DNA of 64,000 nt from Arctopsyche grandis (taxonomy: Eukaryota > Arthropoda > Insecta > Trichoptera > Hydropsychidae). Position 1 is the stretch's first letter. Each line of letters starts with the position of its first letter. Made by a program: the position numbers and the translations under genes. The stretch spans positions 2,299,001-2,363,000 of the forward strand of contig NC_135361.1 in the NCBI RefSeq assembly GCF_051622035.1, in the 5' to 3' direction. Of the stretch, positions 47,315 to 58,112 are shown piece after piece. Under the pieces are notes generated by a model that did not search any database, was not told the DNA's origin, and saw only the letters and a program-made list of their open reading frames with translations.

Positions 47315-47401
47315 CTGAAACACATGAGAAAAGACAAGTGAGGTTATAGTCAAGAGGTTATACTCAAAGGAAAGGGGAAAGGGGAAAGGGCAGTTACTCA
47401 C
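47315..47401 (-). other. Candidate 3'UTR intron of RpS28
   Basis: Six bases after the RpS28 stop codon the minus strand has a consensus donor, GTGAGT (from 47401). A pyrimidine-rich ATGTGTTTCAG acceptor ends at 47315, giving an intron of 87 bases. A junction this close to the stop codon would not be expected to trigger nonsense-mediated decay. Confidence 0.55.
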
Positions 47402-47407
47402 GGGTGG

Positions 47408-47605
47408 TTACCGCAGCCTCCGGGCTTCTCTTTCGGACTCGAGCAGCGTGAGGATGTCCCCCTCTCGAACGGGCCCCTTCACGTTGCGGATGATCTGTCG
47501 GTTCTGTTCTCCGATGAACTCGACCTTGACTTGCGTGCACTGGCCTTGCGAGCCGGTGCGCCCCAGCACGATGATGACGCGCGCCAACACGTACTGCTTG
47601 TCCAT
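47408..47605 (-). CDS. RpS28: 40S ribosomal protein S28 (eS28)
   Basis: Codes for 65 residues, the same length as the fly protein: [20 protein letters not shown] at the start and [20 protein letters not shown] then ARRLR at the end. [16 protein letters not shown] is the conserved OB-fold core. eS28 sits near the mRNA exit region of the small ribosomal subunit. The frame stays open upstream, but I chose this Met because it matches the family N-terminus exactly. About 75 bases upstream lies CCTTCTTTCCC (47688-47678), a terminal oligopyrimidine-like start typical of ribosomal protein genes, which would tie its translation to growth signalling. The coding part has no intron; a 3'UTR intron is likely. 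The GC-rich coding region contrasts with its AT-rich surroundings. Confidence 0.97.
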   Translation of the reverse strand: MDKQYVLARVIIVLGRTGSQGQCTQVKVEFIGEQNRQIIRNVKGPVREGDILTLLESEREARRLR

Positions 47606-47677
47606 GTCGAGGGTTTGGAGCTGACGAGGGCTGGTGCTGGTGCGAATGCGAACGACACGTGCTCGCTGGACGCACAC

Positions 47678-47688
47678 GGGAAAGAAGG
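47678..47688 (-). promoter_or_regulatory. TOP-like transcription start motif of RpS28
   Basis: Minus-strand CCTTCTTTCCC, about 75 bases before the start codon. Ribosomal protein mRNAs start with a C followed by a pyrimidine run. The exact start base cannot be read from sequence. Confidence 0.45.
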
Positions 47689-48043
47689 CCCGCCAACCGA
47701 CCGCACTATTGCACCGTCGCGTACTACCAATCGCACCACCTCAATTGCGGGCTTTGTAAACGCGTAATACTATTTTCTCGTCGTGTAAACAAACCCAACT
47801 CGACAAAGTGATGGATAGATTTTTTCATTATTTCTGCCTACGATGCCTCTATCCACAAATAATGGTGATCCTTTTTAATTAAATATTTTTATTTAGTTCC
47901 ATTAAGAGACGCCATTCTATAATCTAAGATTTTCTAGAAGAAAATATAAAATATTTGGTAGAGGAGGGAAGGAAGAGTGGCTTCTATATATCATGATGAA
48001 CTCATCCATACGCAATTGTTTGCGGAACAGCCAGAAGTCGCCT
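47689..48043. other. RpS28 upstream region
   Basis: The first 80 bases are GC-richer and probably hold the core promoter. No specific elements recognised; AT-rich beyond. Confidence 0.4.
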
Positions 48044-48051
48044 ACGTAGAG

Positions 48052-48268
48052 CATGGATTCTTAAACCCGCGCCCGCGGAGCAATTTTTGTGCGCCCGGCA
48101 AAGTATCAAATAACATTTAAAAAACAACAATAAAATTAATACATAAATATATACTACTTTTTAATACTATATATTTAAATCTTGTTTTTAAAATATCCGG
48201 CCTAAGTCCGTCAGTCTTCTCCTAAAACTCAAGTACGCCCGTCACCGCAATAAGGTTAAGAACCCCTG
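48052..48268. mobile_element. hAT MITE, 217 bp
   Basis: The ends CATGGATTCTTAAACC and, inverted, CAGGGGTTCTTAACCTT resemble the CAGGGGTTCTTAACC ends of Charlie/SPIN-type hAT elements. A perfect 8-bp repeat, ACGTAGAG, flanks it at 48044-48051 and 48269-48276. The interior is AT-rich with no coding potential. Confidence 0.9.
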
Positions 48269-48276
48269 ACGTAGAG

Positions 48277-49361
48277 GAAGGACCTCGTGACTGAGTCACC
48301 AGCTTTTTTCCCGCCAACTCGTATAGCTGGCTGCATTTCAACGAGGAGTATAAAAAAACCAGTAGAACCCTACGATAGATAACGACACATTCCAGGTCAT
48401 ATCAGATAGATAACGATACATTCCTGGAGGATACCTGTTCGCCGCCTTGCGCGTCCCAACGTGGGAGTCATTTCCGCGCCTAAAGGTGTTCTTGACATAT
48501 TTCAGAACACTTTTATTTTTAAAAAATTTTGTGAAAATAATAATAAAAAAAAAATACGTTAAATTAATACAAAGGAAATTTTTTTTGATAAAGAATAGGG
48601 CGGGTTAAAGGTTTCGACATAGGTACATAGGTACGAAAGCCATATAACGAATGCATCCAATTGACACTTAATTTCCATGAAAAATTTAAAAACATTTTTT
48701 TTTATTTTCTATAATAATTTTTATTCTTATAGATATATTCAGGAGGATGCAACAAACTCAAACAGGAGTTCGTCGACGCGGATCGTACTTGAAGACAATT
48801 AATTGTTATTATTGAGTTGATTATTGGGTTCGCAATGCAGGCAATCTTCCTTTGGTGCGGTTCGCTTCCCTTGTGATCTTGCTTTTGTTAGCGATTAATT
48901 GTCCGTGCCGGATTACTGTCATCAAATCGTTGTTATTAAAATTATGTTGGCATAATTCAATTTTCCAGATTGGGCACTCGTCTTGCCATCTTTGTAAGCG
49001 ATCGCCTGTATATAAATAATCGCTAAATTATTGTGATGAAGCGTCTTAAAAAAATATATTCAGAAATGACGGTGTCCATTTTGTAAAATTTAAGCGAAAC
49101 TAATTAAAAAGTTGAGTAGACTTTTCAGACAAAGCCCCGATTTTTTTACGGGTTAAATGAATAATGTCGATTGATTGTTTTCCCATTTAAGTAAGCTTGT
49201 TTTTTCTCAAGCAAAGATAGTCTTAATAATTTTATTTTTATTCTTTTTATTCTTCTTATTCTTTTGAAATTTTGAAACAATGTCTATAGAAGTTGTGCAT
49301 ATGTGCGCCTATGTGGAGACTGCATACAGGCAGTCATAGATCAAGGAAGTATAGGACAGGA
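48277..49361. other. Intergenic, no recognised feature
   Basis: Includes a near repeat of AGATAACGA.ACATTCC at 48378 and 48408 and AT-rich DNA. No exon supported. Confidence 0.5.
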
Positions 49362-49366
49362 GGTTG

Positions 49367-49772
49367 TGTTGTGACGGAAAACTGGCCTATGGAAACTCGG
49401 TTGAATATATGTAACAGGAAATTTATTTCCTTCAATACACAAGTTATTGTCAGTACAGTGAATTCACGGGAAAGTGGGCTATTCACCCGCAACAGCGGAA
49501 AGGCTGGCTGAACTGCCGGTTGACTCCACTGTGTGGGTTTATATATTGAAGTTGCTGAAGTGCTACGTCTGTATGGTGATATCAGCGCTGGATTTCGTTC
49601 GTTTTACGATCGAGCGATGAACTCTTTATTTTGTAATAGTCAAATGGGACGTTGCCCTCGAGTAGTGAAGATAATTCTGCATGTTTGTACAGGAGCGATG
49701 ATGATGCCATCTTAAGACTTGTGTATTGTTTTGAAATATATCAGATCACTGACTTTGATTCGGAATAGTACA
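49367..49772 (-). mobile_element. Candidate solo LTR (fossil)
   Basis: On the minus strand it starts TGTACTATTCC and ends CCGTCACAACA. It has a TATATAAACC box in the middle and AATAAA about 60 bases before the end, the order expected in an LTR. The flanks GGTTG and AGTTG agree at 4 of 5 positions. No internal retrovirus-like part is attached. Family not resolved; the imperfect flanks suggest an old insertion. Confidence 0.45.
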
Positions 49773-49860
49773 AGTTGTGTTATATTCCTATGGTAGTACA
49801 TATATTAAAATGTGTGTTAGAACGATAAAAACAATATAATTTTAATTATAAATTGTATAT

Positions 49861-50353
49861 TGTAGATATATAGCACGACTTGTGATATCACCTATTTCCC
49901 TCATCGAACTTAATCTGTACAAATGACATCATCGTGTCCTCTTCTCGTACACGAAAGTTAGCCGTGGCCGAAATACTTGGTCCAGCTTACCCATAAAGGC
50001 GATTCGACTCGCTCCAGATACGCAATCACGAGTACACGGGAAATCCCAAGGAGCTACGCAACTATGCATCAAACATCGAACACAAAGGAAGACCTCGACC
50101 CCGTCTGAATCTTTCAGAACGTGATCTCACCAGCCCAGCTACGCGTTGCTCAAGCAACACCTTTATAAACCAGTGCATCGTCCCCAGATGCCAGTGAGCT
50201 TCAGGAACTTGACCTAGCTCATTCCAGTAAATCCTTTACCTACTTCGCTGTACATACAAATACACCTGTATCAATCGAGTAATAAAGATCCTCTTCAAAA
50301 TTCAACTGAATTTCCATAGGCTGGGAAAAGGTCCAAAACCTTCAACCCCCCTA
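49861..50353 (+). mobile_element. Candidate solo LTR (fossil), same family as 61426
   Basis: The start TGTAGATATATAGCACGACT, a TTTATAAACC box and the GTAATAAAGATCCTCTTC poly(A) region follow the same order as the cleaner LTR at 61426-61886 (TGTAGGCATATAGTACAACT; TTTATAAAGC; AAATAAACGATCCTCTTTC). The right boundary is uncertain. It is an LTR only, diverged from its relative, so probably old. Confidence 0.55.
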
Positions 50354-50925
50354 TAATATATATGTAAGTTCTCTCAGTCGTCCGGTTGACTGGTGGTTGA
50401 ATAGAATTTCTGCTGACCGAGGAAAACGCCTATTGCATAGGGACTGTCGTGGCACGTGCGAGGGTTTTTTTTTTGGATTTTTCGTAGGGAATTGTGCAAT
50501 CTGTGCCGGCTTCGTCGCCTGCAGCGAGGTGCATCGAGCTCCTCGACCAGATTTCTTTTGACTTGAATTTACTAAAATATGTTGGTTCGATCGTCAATCC
50601 GAGCGTTTCGAATGTTGCGTCTCCAGATGGTGGATATACTCGAGGAATGATTCCCTACAGTATTCGCGAGGTCCATTCGTTGATAGTAGCCAGCTGAGAA
50701 ACGTCGTCGAGAAATAGATTTGTTCAGCCAAAAGAGCGGTGCGAAAGGGTATTGCGTTGCGTTGCGTTGCAGAGAGCGCATACTAGGAGGCGGCGACGTG
50801 CCTCCGTTGACGTGCGGAGATGGTAGGGGAATTGAGAGCGAGGGGTGGTGACAAGTGGTGACAAGTGAGGAGGAGTGAGGAGTGAGGAGTGAAGAGTGAA
50901 GAGTCTCAATCGTAGCTCCGTCGCC
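50354..50925. promoter_or_regulatory. BLCAP upstream and 5'UTR region
   Basis: GC-rich repeats lie directly upstream of the start codon: a GCGTT pentamer run at 50751-50770 (GTTGCGTTGCGTTGCAG) and G-rich GTGAGGA/GTGAAGA words at 50862-50905. A transcription start or 5' exon is likely here but cannot be fixed. Confidence 0.4.
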
Positions 50926-51252
50926 ATGTACTGCCTGCAATGGCTGCTGCCGGTGCTGCTGATCCCGAAGCCGGTGAACGCGGCGCTGATGCCGACGCAC
51001 GCCATGTTCGTGGCGCTCTACCTGCTGGGCTTCTTCCTGGAGCGGAAGCCGTGCGCCATCTGCAGCGTGCTCTTCCTGGCCGCGGTGCTGCTCATCTGCC
51101 ACAGCGGCCTCGGCTGCTGTCTCTTCTGGGCCGACCACTGCGACCTCGACCGCTGCCACACCACTGCTGCCGCCTCCGCCTCCGCCCCTCATCACTCACC
51201 CTCACCCGCACCCGCACCCGCACCCGCTCCCCTCACCCACATTGACCGCTGA
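50926..51252 (+). CDS. BLCAP: BLCAP (bladder cancer-associated protein, bc10) homologue
   Basis: An intronless frame of 108 residues. It starts [20 protein letters not shown], almost identical to the vertebrate N-terminus, and continues with [19 protein letters not shown], then [15 protein letters not shown]. Two hydrophobic helices (about residues 6-35 and 43-60) with a conserved ERKPC link match this small membrane protein family. Vertebrate BLCAP has 87 residues; the extra length here is a low-complexity tail of Ala, Ser and Pro (APAPAPAP) encoded by a GC-rich CCCGCA repeat. Function is poorly known; links to growth control and cell death are reported in vertebrates. The start is in good context (GTCGCCATGT) and agrees with the family start. 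The coding region is strongly GC-rich compared with its flanks. Confidence 0.93.
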   Translation: MYCLQWLLPVLLIPKPVNAALMPTHAMFVALYLLGFFLERKPCAICSVLFLAAVLLICHSGLGCCLFWADHCDLDRCHTTAAASASAPHHSPSPAPAPAPAPLTHIDR

Positions 51253-52383
51253 CCGTGTCTCCTCGTTCATGTGTATGCGCGTACTCGTATTTGTTGTAAC
51301 TACATACTTGTGTATCGGTGTTCTTTTCTAAATTCCTAGGATATATTAAATAGTGTTTATGTTTATTGTTATTCGTTAGGTGCTGCGACGCTTCCGGCGT
51401 CGCACATGTAGCCATTAGCCACCCCTCATGAAATATTTGTCGATGTGTACATTTCGATTATATCGTGGCACGAGTCCTAGTCGGCTTTCGCTGCGGTCTG
51501 GCTCGATTACCTAAAGCGGCTCTTCTCTGACAGCGGTTTCACTGTGAATAGATTCACTGTGAAATCCCCGTAGATTGCATTCTATTCAATTACCGTCGCC
51601 GAAAGTCGACCTCCTCGTATAGTGTAATATTGTATTTTTGCCAAAGATAAAAACACTTTCGTAGGAAAACGTTAGCGTTGTGTACTTCCACTCGTATTTA
51701 TTCTATTATATATTACAATATACGTAGGGCAGTTTTCCTCGTTTTTGGCTCTTTTAAATGATTAAAAAAAAAAAAAAAGTCCTCGAAGATTACCGTTACT
51801 CGTTCTTTTTATGCGACAGAGTGATAATTTTGCGGAACAAACTGGTACAAAAATTTGCTGTGCTATGATTCGATCCATTGTCTTTTTTATTGGGAATAAA
51901 TTGTTAAGTTTTACCGAATGATATGTACATATTGTTAAATTAGTAATTATTGCAAGTCCATTTGAGATAGAGTACAAAATTACTTCCATTTTTCAATTTA
52001 TCTTGTGCGAAAAGTTTTTGAAAAATATTCGCACTCGTTACGACAATCTCGAATGCATCTAAAATTTGGATCGGCAAGAAAGTCTTATTACTTTTTTTGT
52101 TTATTGTAACTCATCTCATTTGCGATTCGATTCGTTCAAAAGATATTTTAATACGACTTAAAATAATTTATGCCTAGTCCATATCATATTATTCTTTGTA
52201 CATACTTACATATATTTATATAATTTTGAACATTTTTCGTAGATAACGAGTATAAAATTATAATTAGCGCATGTTGTAAATACATTAGATGTGGCTAATT
52301 TATTTATTTCTGGAAATTGTTAATAGTAATATATGTGTGTATATATATAAATTCAATGAACATATTGTAGTTATTTTCATGTA

Positions 52384-52417
<34 letters not shown>

Positions 52418-53381
52418 GCAATCCACATTTATCACATTGAAATATATGAAGGTTTGCAGATAATGAAAGAAGAAAAACAATAACCGTTAATCGTTTAATG
52501 TCTATATACATACTTTGTCAAGTGATACATGTGTGATTTATCGTATTTATAAGAGTTAAGTTTATATTGAATGCAAGAAAAGAATAAATTATTTTTTGAG
52601 GTGAACAAATGACTTAAATCCAACTTATTTCAACCTAATAAATAAATATACTGAATTTCTAGATTCTATGTCTTCTAAATTATTATCACCAAAAATCTGA
52701 TTTTGAATTCCTTCAATTGTGTAGTAAAAATATATTTATATATCGTAGTTGAAAAATCAATAAAAAAAACTGTAAAAAATGAAAACAAAAAAAAATGTGA
52801 TATTCCAGTTGTATGCAAAATGCGTCAATATGAACACCATCAAAGGTGCTATGCCATAAATGGACATTGTAACTTTTGATATATTGCACAAATTTACATG
52901 ATCTATAAATATTATATACATACATATGTATGCATATTAAGACTGCTCATCCACTGTCATAATGACACATATGTATAATAATAAATATTCCAAGTTAATG
53001 TTTATAATGTATGACATGACATCGACTATTTCCTTCTTCTGCGTCGATGCATACGTACGTACATTAATATGTAGGGATATTGAGAATGTAATACTCGTAG
53101 AGTAAACCAATGAGCGTTTGCAATGCATTTTTTTCTCGAGCTTTCAATCTAGTAGCAGTAAACGTGTAAGCAGCAGTTTCATTGGAAGTATTGTCCGAGG
53201 GGCTCATAAATAATTGTAGCATGCCAAAGTCATAAACTCACCTCAGTCTGTGATGTTCTCTATAGATGTTAATGTATGTATAACAGGTAAATTAATTAAA
53301 AAATATTTGTAATGATGGTTGTAAATATTTTTTAATAAAGTTATGACAACTTTTTTCGGCATTTTTTTTTCATACACTAAT
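51253..53381. other. BLCAP downstream region, probable long 3'UTR
   Basis: AT-rich DNA without coding exons. AATAAA signals on the plus strand occur near 51894, 52584 and 52637. BLCAP mRNAs in other animals have long 3'UTRs, so part of this may be transcribed. It contains an A-run at 51763-51778 and a TA run near 52395-52417. Confidence 0.45.
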
Positions 53382-54149
53382 ATTTATTTATTTTATTTTT
53401 TTATTAATTGAATAATCAACAGACAGGATGTACATAGATATGTATAAAAAAACAAATAGTAAATAAATAATATATGTAACATCCGAGTCCAATAATAGAT
53501 TTTTACAAAAATGAAAAAGATAAATATGAGGAAAACAAATTAAAAAGTAAAGAATAAAGGCATGACAAAATATGTAGAACATTGCATAATTAAACTATAG
53601 TATTAAAATATTTGGAAAAGGTTATAAAATAGAATATAAGAAGAAATTGAAATTTACAAATATAAAACAAATGAAAAAGGTAAATACAAAATAAACGAAT
53701 GAAAAAGGTAAATACAAAATAAACGAATGAAAAGGAAAAGAATGAAAGCTATAATATGATTAAATAGCACATTACATAACCAAACTAAAGTATAAAAATA
53801 TTGGAAAAATAGAATAGGAGAAGAAATGAATCAATCGGTCAAGATTCTCTTGATGTTAGACCTGAATTGATGTAGGGAAATACCAAATAGATCAACCTCA
53901 TTCAGCTCTCCGTTAAACATACGATAAACGCGCTGCAGATAAAAATATTTTTGGGAATTAGTATTGAAAGGATCAAGTGAAAAGAGTGCAACGCGTCTAG
54001 AGTACCGATTCTGAAATTAACCTTATTCAGTAAATCAGAACAATCAAGGAAACCATTTATGAGCTTAAAGAAGAATATAGCATCAGTATGTCGTCGCCTG
54101 ACAGAAAGATTGTTAAAAGAAAGGATTTTTAAAATGTCGGAAACAGTAT
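53382..54149 (-). mobile_element. LINE A, 5'-truncated second copy
   Basis: In the same orientation, this matches the last 770 bases of LINE A (10922-11672) with only scattered differences and a few small indels, including a duplicated GAATGAAAAAGGTAAATAC-like segment at 53688-53728. It ends abruptly within the C-terminal coding part, directly beside an LTR relic. The closeness of the two copies supports fairly recent activity. Confidence 0.9.
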
Positions 54150-54155
54150 TGTATT

Positions 54156-54793
54156 GTTGCGTAGGGGTGGGTGGAGGATCCAAGTCGTTTCACAGCATTT
54201 ATTGGTGATTAAGGAGATACACGCACTGGCAGTGCTCCGTCCAGAATATCCGTCTTGATATCGCCCAAGTACCGCCTTATAACGGTTACCTGACAACTCG
54301 TTCACAGATTTTCCGTAAACCGATGATGCGCTCCAGGCATTTCGTATACGGCCATCTCTTTCTCACCCCGTCTGTTCACCGTGATCTCGTTTACTCTGCC
54401 ATTACGTATGCAGCCATCTCTTTCACAGACCGTCTGTTATCAGTGAACGAGATCATGGTGAACAGACGGGGTGAGAAAGAGATGGCCGTATACGAAATAC
54501 CTGGAGCGCATCTTCGGTTTACGGAAAATCTGTGAACGAGTTGTCGTGTCACCCCTTATAACGGGTCGGTCGCTCAAGGCATCTTCAACGTCCAGTTTGC
54601 TTGCCTATTGTTATGGTCACGTACTAGATGTCCCACGCTACCGCTGTGGGTTCTGAGAACTCTACCGGAATGCGACCCCTGAGTTACCGCTACCCCCACT
54701 AAGTGCATTCGGGGGAGATAATCCTCGAAAACCAATTATAACGGTCACACAGTCTCTGGGATGCTACTCGGCCTAATCCGAGTGTATGTAACA
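54156..54793 (-). mobile_element. Candidate solo LTR with internal hairpin (fossil)
   Basis: On the minus strand it starts TGTTACATACACTCGG and ends CCCCTACGCAACA, with CCAATAAATGC about 50 bases before the end, as expected for an LTR with TG...CA ends and a poly(A) signal. An inverted repeat with arms of about 100 bases (54292-54390 and 54443-54545) lies inside. No matching direct repeat flanks it, and no internal coding part is attached. Family unresolved. Confidence 0.5.
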
Positions 54794-55066
54794 ATATCAA
54801 TACATACGACACATCATAACCCTAAATAGTAAATCTGAAATAATTGTTCAGAAGAGAATGTCGGCTGTAATATTTATCGCGACTTTTTACCATATAAAAT
54901 TTTATGTAGAGGTAAATTTGGAATAGTTCTAAAAGATAACAGAAAACTATTGTTTTTAATTAAAACTGGATTTACGCGCTTTTTATTCGAGTTGGGGTGA
55001 CAATACTAAATAAATAAAATATAACACAATAATAATTGATAATCATTGCAATATTGTTTTAATTAA

Positions 55067-55512
55067 CCCTTTGAATGCTGACCAACGCCGATTGGCGTTC
55101 TGCCAACAAGTCCATGGGCCTGAAAAACGCCGATAGGCGTTGTATTTTGAGCATGTACAAAGTAAACAAGAATACTACCTGCTGGGCCTTTACAGGTAAT
55201 CCGAGTCAATGTTTATAAAGACTGGTTGACACCGGAATTTCTGAATTTATAATCATAGCAGAATTTCTCGATGGAAATCCCTAACTACTGAGTATTTTAG
55301 ATTGTGAGCATTACATTTTAACAACAATGAAGAAGATGAAACTAGTTTTGGAAAAATACATTAATTAATAGACTTGTTTTGTTTATTTTATATTGTTGCA
55401 ATATATATTAGAGTCTAAACACACGTTTACAAAACTCGAAATCCTCGGCGGTAGTTATCTAGGGTTTGTTTGGATTAGCTTTTAACAGAAAAAAACGTCA
55501 CCACTAAAAGGG
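55067..55512. mobile_element. piggyBac-like TTAA element, 446 bp
   Basis: The ends CCCTTTGAATGCTGACC and, inverted, CCCTTTTAGTGGTGAC lie between TTAA tetramers (55063-55066 and 55513-55516). Both resemble the ends of the MITE at 37239-37374. AACGCCGA..GGCGTT words occur as a small hairpin near 55085 and again near 55125. No transposase. Confidence 0.75.
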
Positions 55513-55904
55513 TTAACAACCTCTCAACATGTTATAAAGTTGAATATAAAATAAGATTAATTAATTAAAAAAAAAAATAATATTTAATTTTTAAGTTTTA
55601 GTATTTAAAAAGAAAAATAGTAAGTAAAATTAAAATCAATAAAAAATAATTATTGAAATTATAAAAAGAAAATTAGTTTTTAAATCTATGATTTATACTT
55701 ACACAGAGTATTCATTTTATATTTATACAATAATTATCTTTCACTTTGGTAAGTTAGTTCGATAATTTTAGAACTCGGATCATAATTTTGGATGGCAAAT
55801 AAAACACAAATATGTATGTATATATCACTAATTGCTCGCCATTTTATTACCTTCTATTATAAATATATAATAATTATTAAAAGCAGAATCGTTTCGATAA
55901 AAAT

Positions 55905-57776
55905 TCAAACTCCATTTGAATGGGAAAAGTAATCTTTGATTAATTGGTGACATTTACCAATGTCAGTCAAATCATTAACTTTTGCTTGGTAACGTGAACC
56001 TTTACCGACTCCTTTGCCGTCCAGCATTCTAACAATTCTATAAACAAAAGTTTTCAAAAGAATGAAATGAAAAATTGAAATGTTTTACATATGTACATGT
56101 GTATGTACTTTCAAGAACACTTACTGTGGTCCTAGTTTTCCGACATGGGCTTCATCTCCTACCAGCAAAATGTTTCCACCTTGCTTTCCGTCGCCAACAG
56201 ATACGAATACGAGTATATTAAAACCCTCAAGATTGCGACATATTGCTTTGATGTAATCTTGATCGCCTTCCTTCTTATGAAAATAAGCATAGGGAGGAAT
56301 TGGCTCTGCAGCTCTCACAAGGTTCGTTTCCAACGTGGCAATATCGGATAAAACATTGGATAGATTCTTATTAGAAACTTTTAGAGACTTTTGCAATTTT
56401 TCAACCAATTCTGCATGCTTGCTTGAATCATTTCTAAAAAGATCAATAATATAACATTTTATTAAATATACATAACAGAAAACAATTTGTACCCGTATTT
56501 TTATTTTTACTTCAGTAATCCAGTGAGAGCTTGTTCTCTATCCAAACATTTTTGAAAATTAGTCATTACTCGTTTTCCAACCAAGAAACGGAGATTAATC
56601 TTGTTCTTTTTACCCGGTTCAGCACGAATAAGTTTAATTGCTTGCAAATGACTGTAAATTTTTCAATATTACAAAGAATTCTGTTATAGTTACAGAACTG
56701 CGGTAAAATTAAAAGTCAAAACACCTTAAATTGCTAACATGCGTTCCACAACAAAGATTTTCATCCACGCCGGCTATACTAATGATACGAATTGAACCCA
56801 CATGATCTTCTGGAAGGCCTCTCGTGTGAGCCTAAAACGATGGAACTACGTACATATGTATATGCATATCCATTTAACTTATGAAATGCATACTTAATTT
56901 TACATACCTCATCCAAACCAGGATCACCTTTATTGCAAACTTTAACAGATACGGGAATGGCGCTTCTGATTAGATCATTACATCTCTCTTCGACCTTCTT
57001 AATCAGGTCTAATGGTAGTTTTGTACAATTCAATTCTACATGCGATTCTTCTTCTCCGAGCCACCATGATGTTGTATCTATTTTATGTTCACGCTCCAAA
57101 ATGGCAGAGAGCAAATGTTGACCTGTATAGTATTATGAACAAGTAAGTCCCTGTACGCATTATAGAAAAAGGTTTAAAAAATTACTTATGTAAGAATATC
57201 CTTGATTTTACCAGAGTGCTGCTGCATGTGATCAAATCGTCTGTCCCAATCAATCTTTTGTTGAACGGTGTCGCCTCCTGTTAGAGGTTCCAACGTAAAA
57301 TGGACAGCTGCATCTTTACGTCTAGTTACTTGTAATACCTTTATATCGTTCACAAAACCAAAATCACACGGCTGAAACATTGCGAGGGAATACAAGTTGA
57401 AAATTACGCACGGCGAGTGGAACAATACGAAAAAATATAGTTTTTTTTTTTTTTACCTGGCCACCACCTTCAGGGAATAATATGGTGTCATCCAGAATAA
57501 CATCATACCCGTCGTATTTAATTTTCTTTCCATTTTCAACAATTTGTTGGGCTGATTTTGTGCACGATTTAACCACAGAAGTGAACTGTTGATAGATTTT
57601 CGAAATAGTTTTATTATTTGAATTACTCACAACATACATTTTAATCTACGTAACCTCAAAATATGTATATTCAATTATTATGTAGGTAGAGTGAGCATTT
57701 GCAATAAAATTATATCTATTTGAAATTTGAAAGTAACCTCCGTTAAATAACTATCTTCTTGACATTTAAAAACCAT
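55905..57776 (-). CDS. Aarsd1: Alanyl-tRNA editing protein Aarsd1
   Basis: Eight exons: 57776-57738, 57585-57457, 57371-57212, 57122-56908, 56831-56725, 56651-56511, 56433-56125 and 56037-55905. Together they encode 410 residues (human AARSD1: 412). I chose the start MVFKCQEDSYLTE because it aligns with the family N-terminus (MAFxCQRDSY); a longer frame that starts in intron 1 does not. The protein is the free-standing relative of the alanyl-tRNA synthetase editing domain and removes Ser or Gly wrongly attached to tRNA-Ala. It has LFPEGGGQ (residues 49-56), zinc-binding HSGQH (108-112), and CCGTH (208-212), the second half of the metal site. GKGVGKGSRYQ near the end is also typical. All key residues are present, so it should be active in the cytosol. 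Confidence 0.96.
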
Positions 57777-58096
57777 TTTGCGAATAAATTTTGGAAAGAT
57801 AATTTTCCGATAACAGAACGGACGATAAAATGACAGCTATTAAATGTCAACTGATTTTTGGTCCTAAGAGTGCAAATTTGAACACTACCCGATTAATTTA
57901 CAACTCCGTATAAAACCAATTAATGAACAAAAATAAAAATATCTGCAAAAAACAAGCATTTTAAAATTCATCGATAATCCAAAACAATCGAAAGAACTAT
58001 AAAATAAAAAAAACAACACAAAAATCGTGGTATTAGCAGATAATGTTATGCCATTAGTGTTCAAATATGATATCGGGCATATGTTCGAATAAAGCA
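57777..58096. other. Aarsd1 upstream region
   Basis: Probable promoter side of Aarsd1, AT-rich, with no recognised motif. Open frames here are not conserved-looking. Confidence 0.4.
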
Positions 58097-58112
58097 CAAT
58101 CTGAAAATCCAA

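Noticed and set aside
50572-51195. Minus-strand 207-codon frame over BLCAP
   Set aside because: Gly/Ala/Val-rich antisense shadow of the CCCGCA repeat and the BLCAP coding region.
50940-51245. Second long frame across BLCAP ([12 protein letters not shown]...)
   Set aside because: It is a by-product of GC-rich coding sequence in another frame; BLCAP itself is recognised by family sequence.
57364-57639. An alternative Aarsd1 start (MYVVSNSNNK...)
   Set aside because: Its first part lies in intron 1. The exon at 57776-57738 gives the family N-terminus and correct splice phase.
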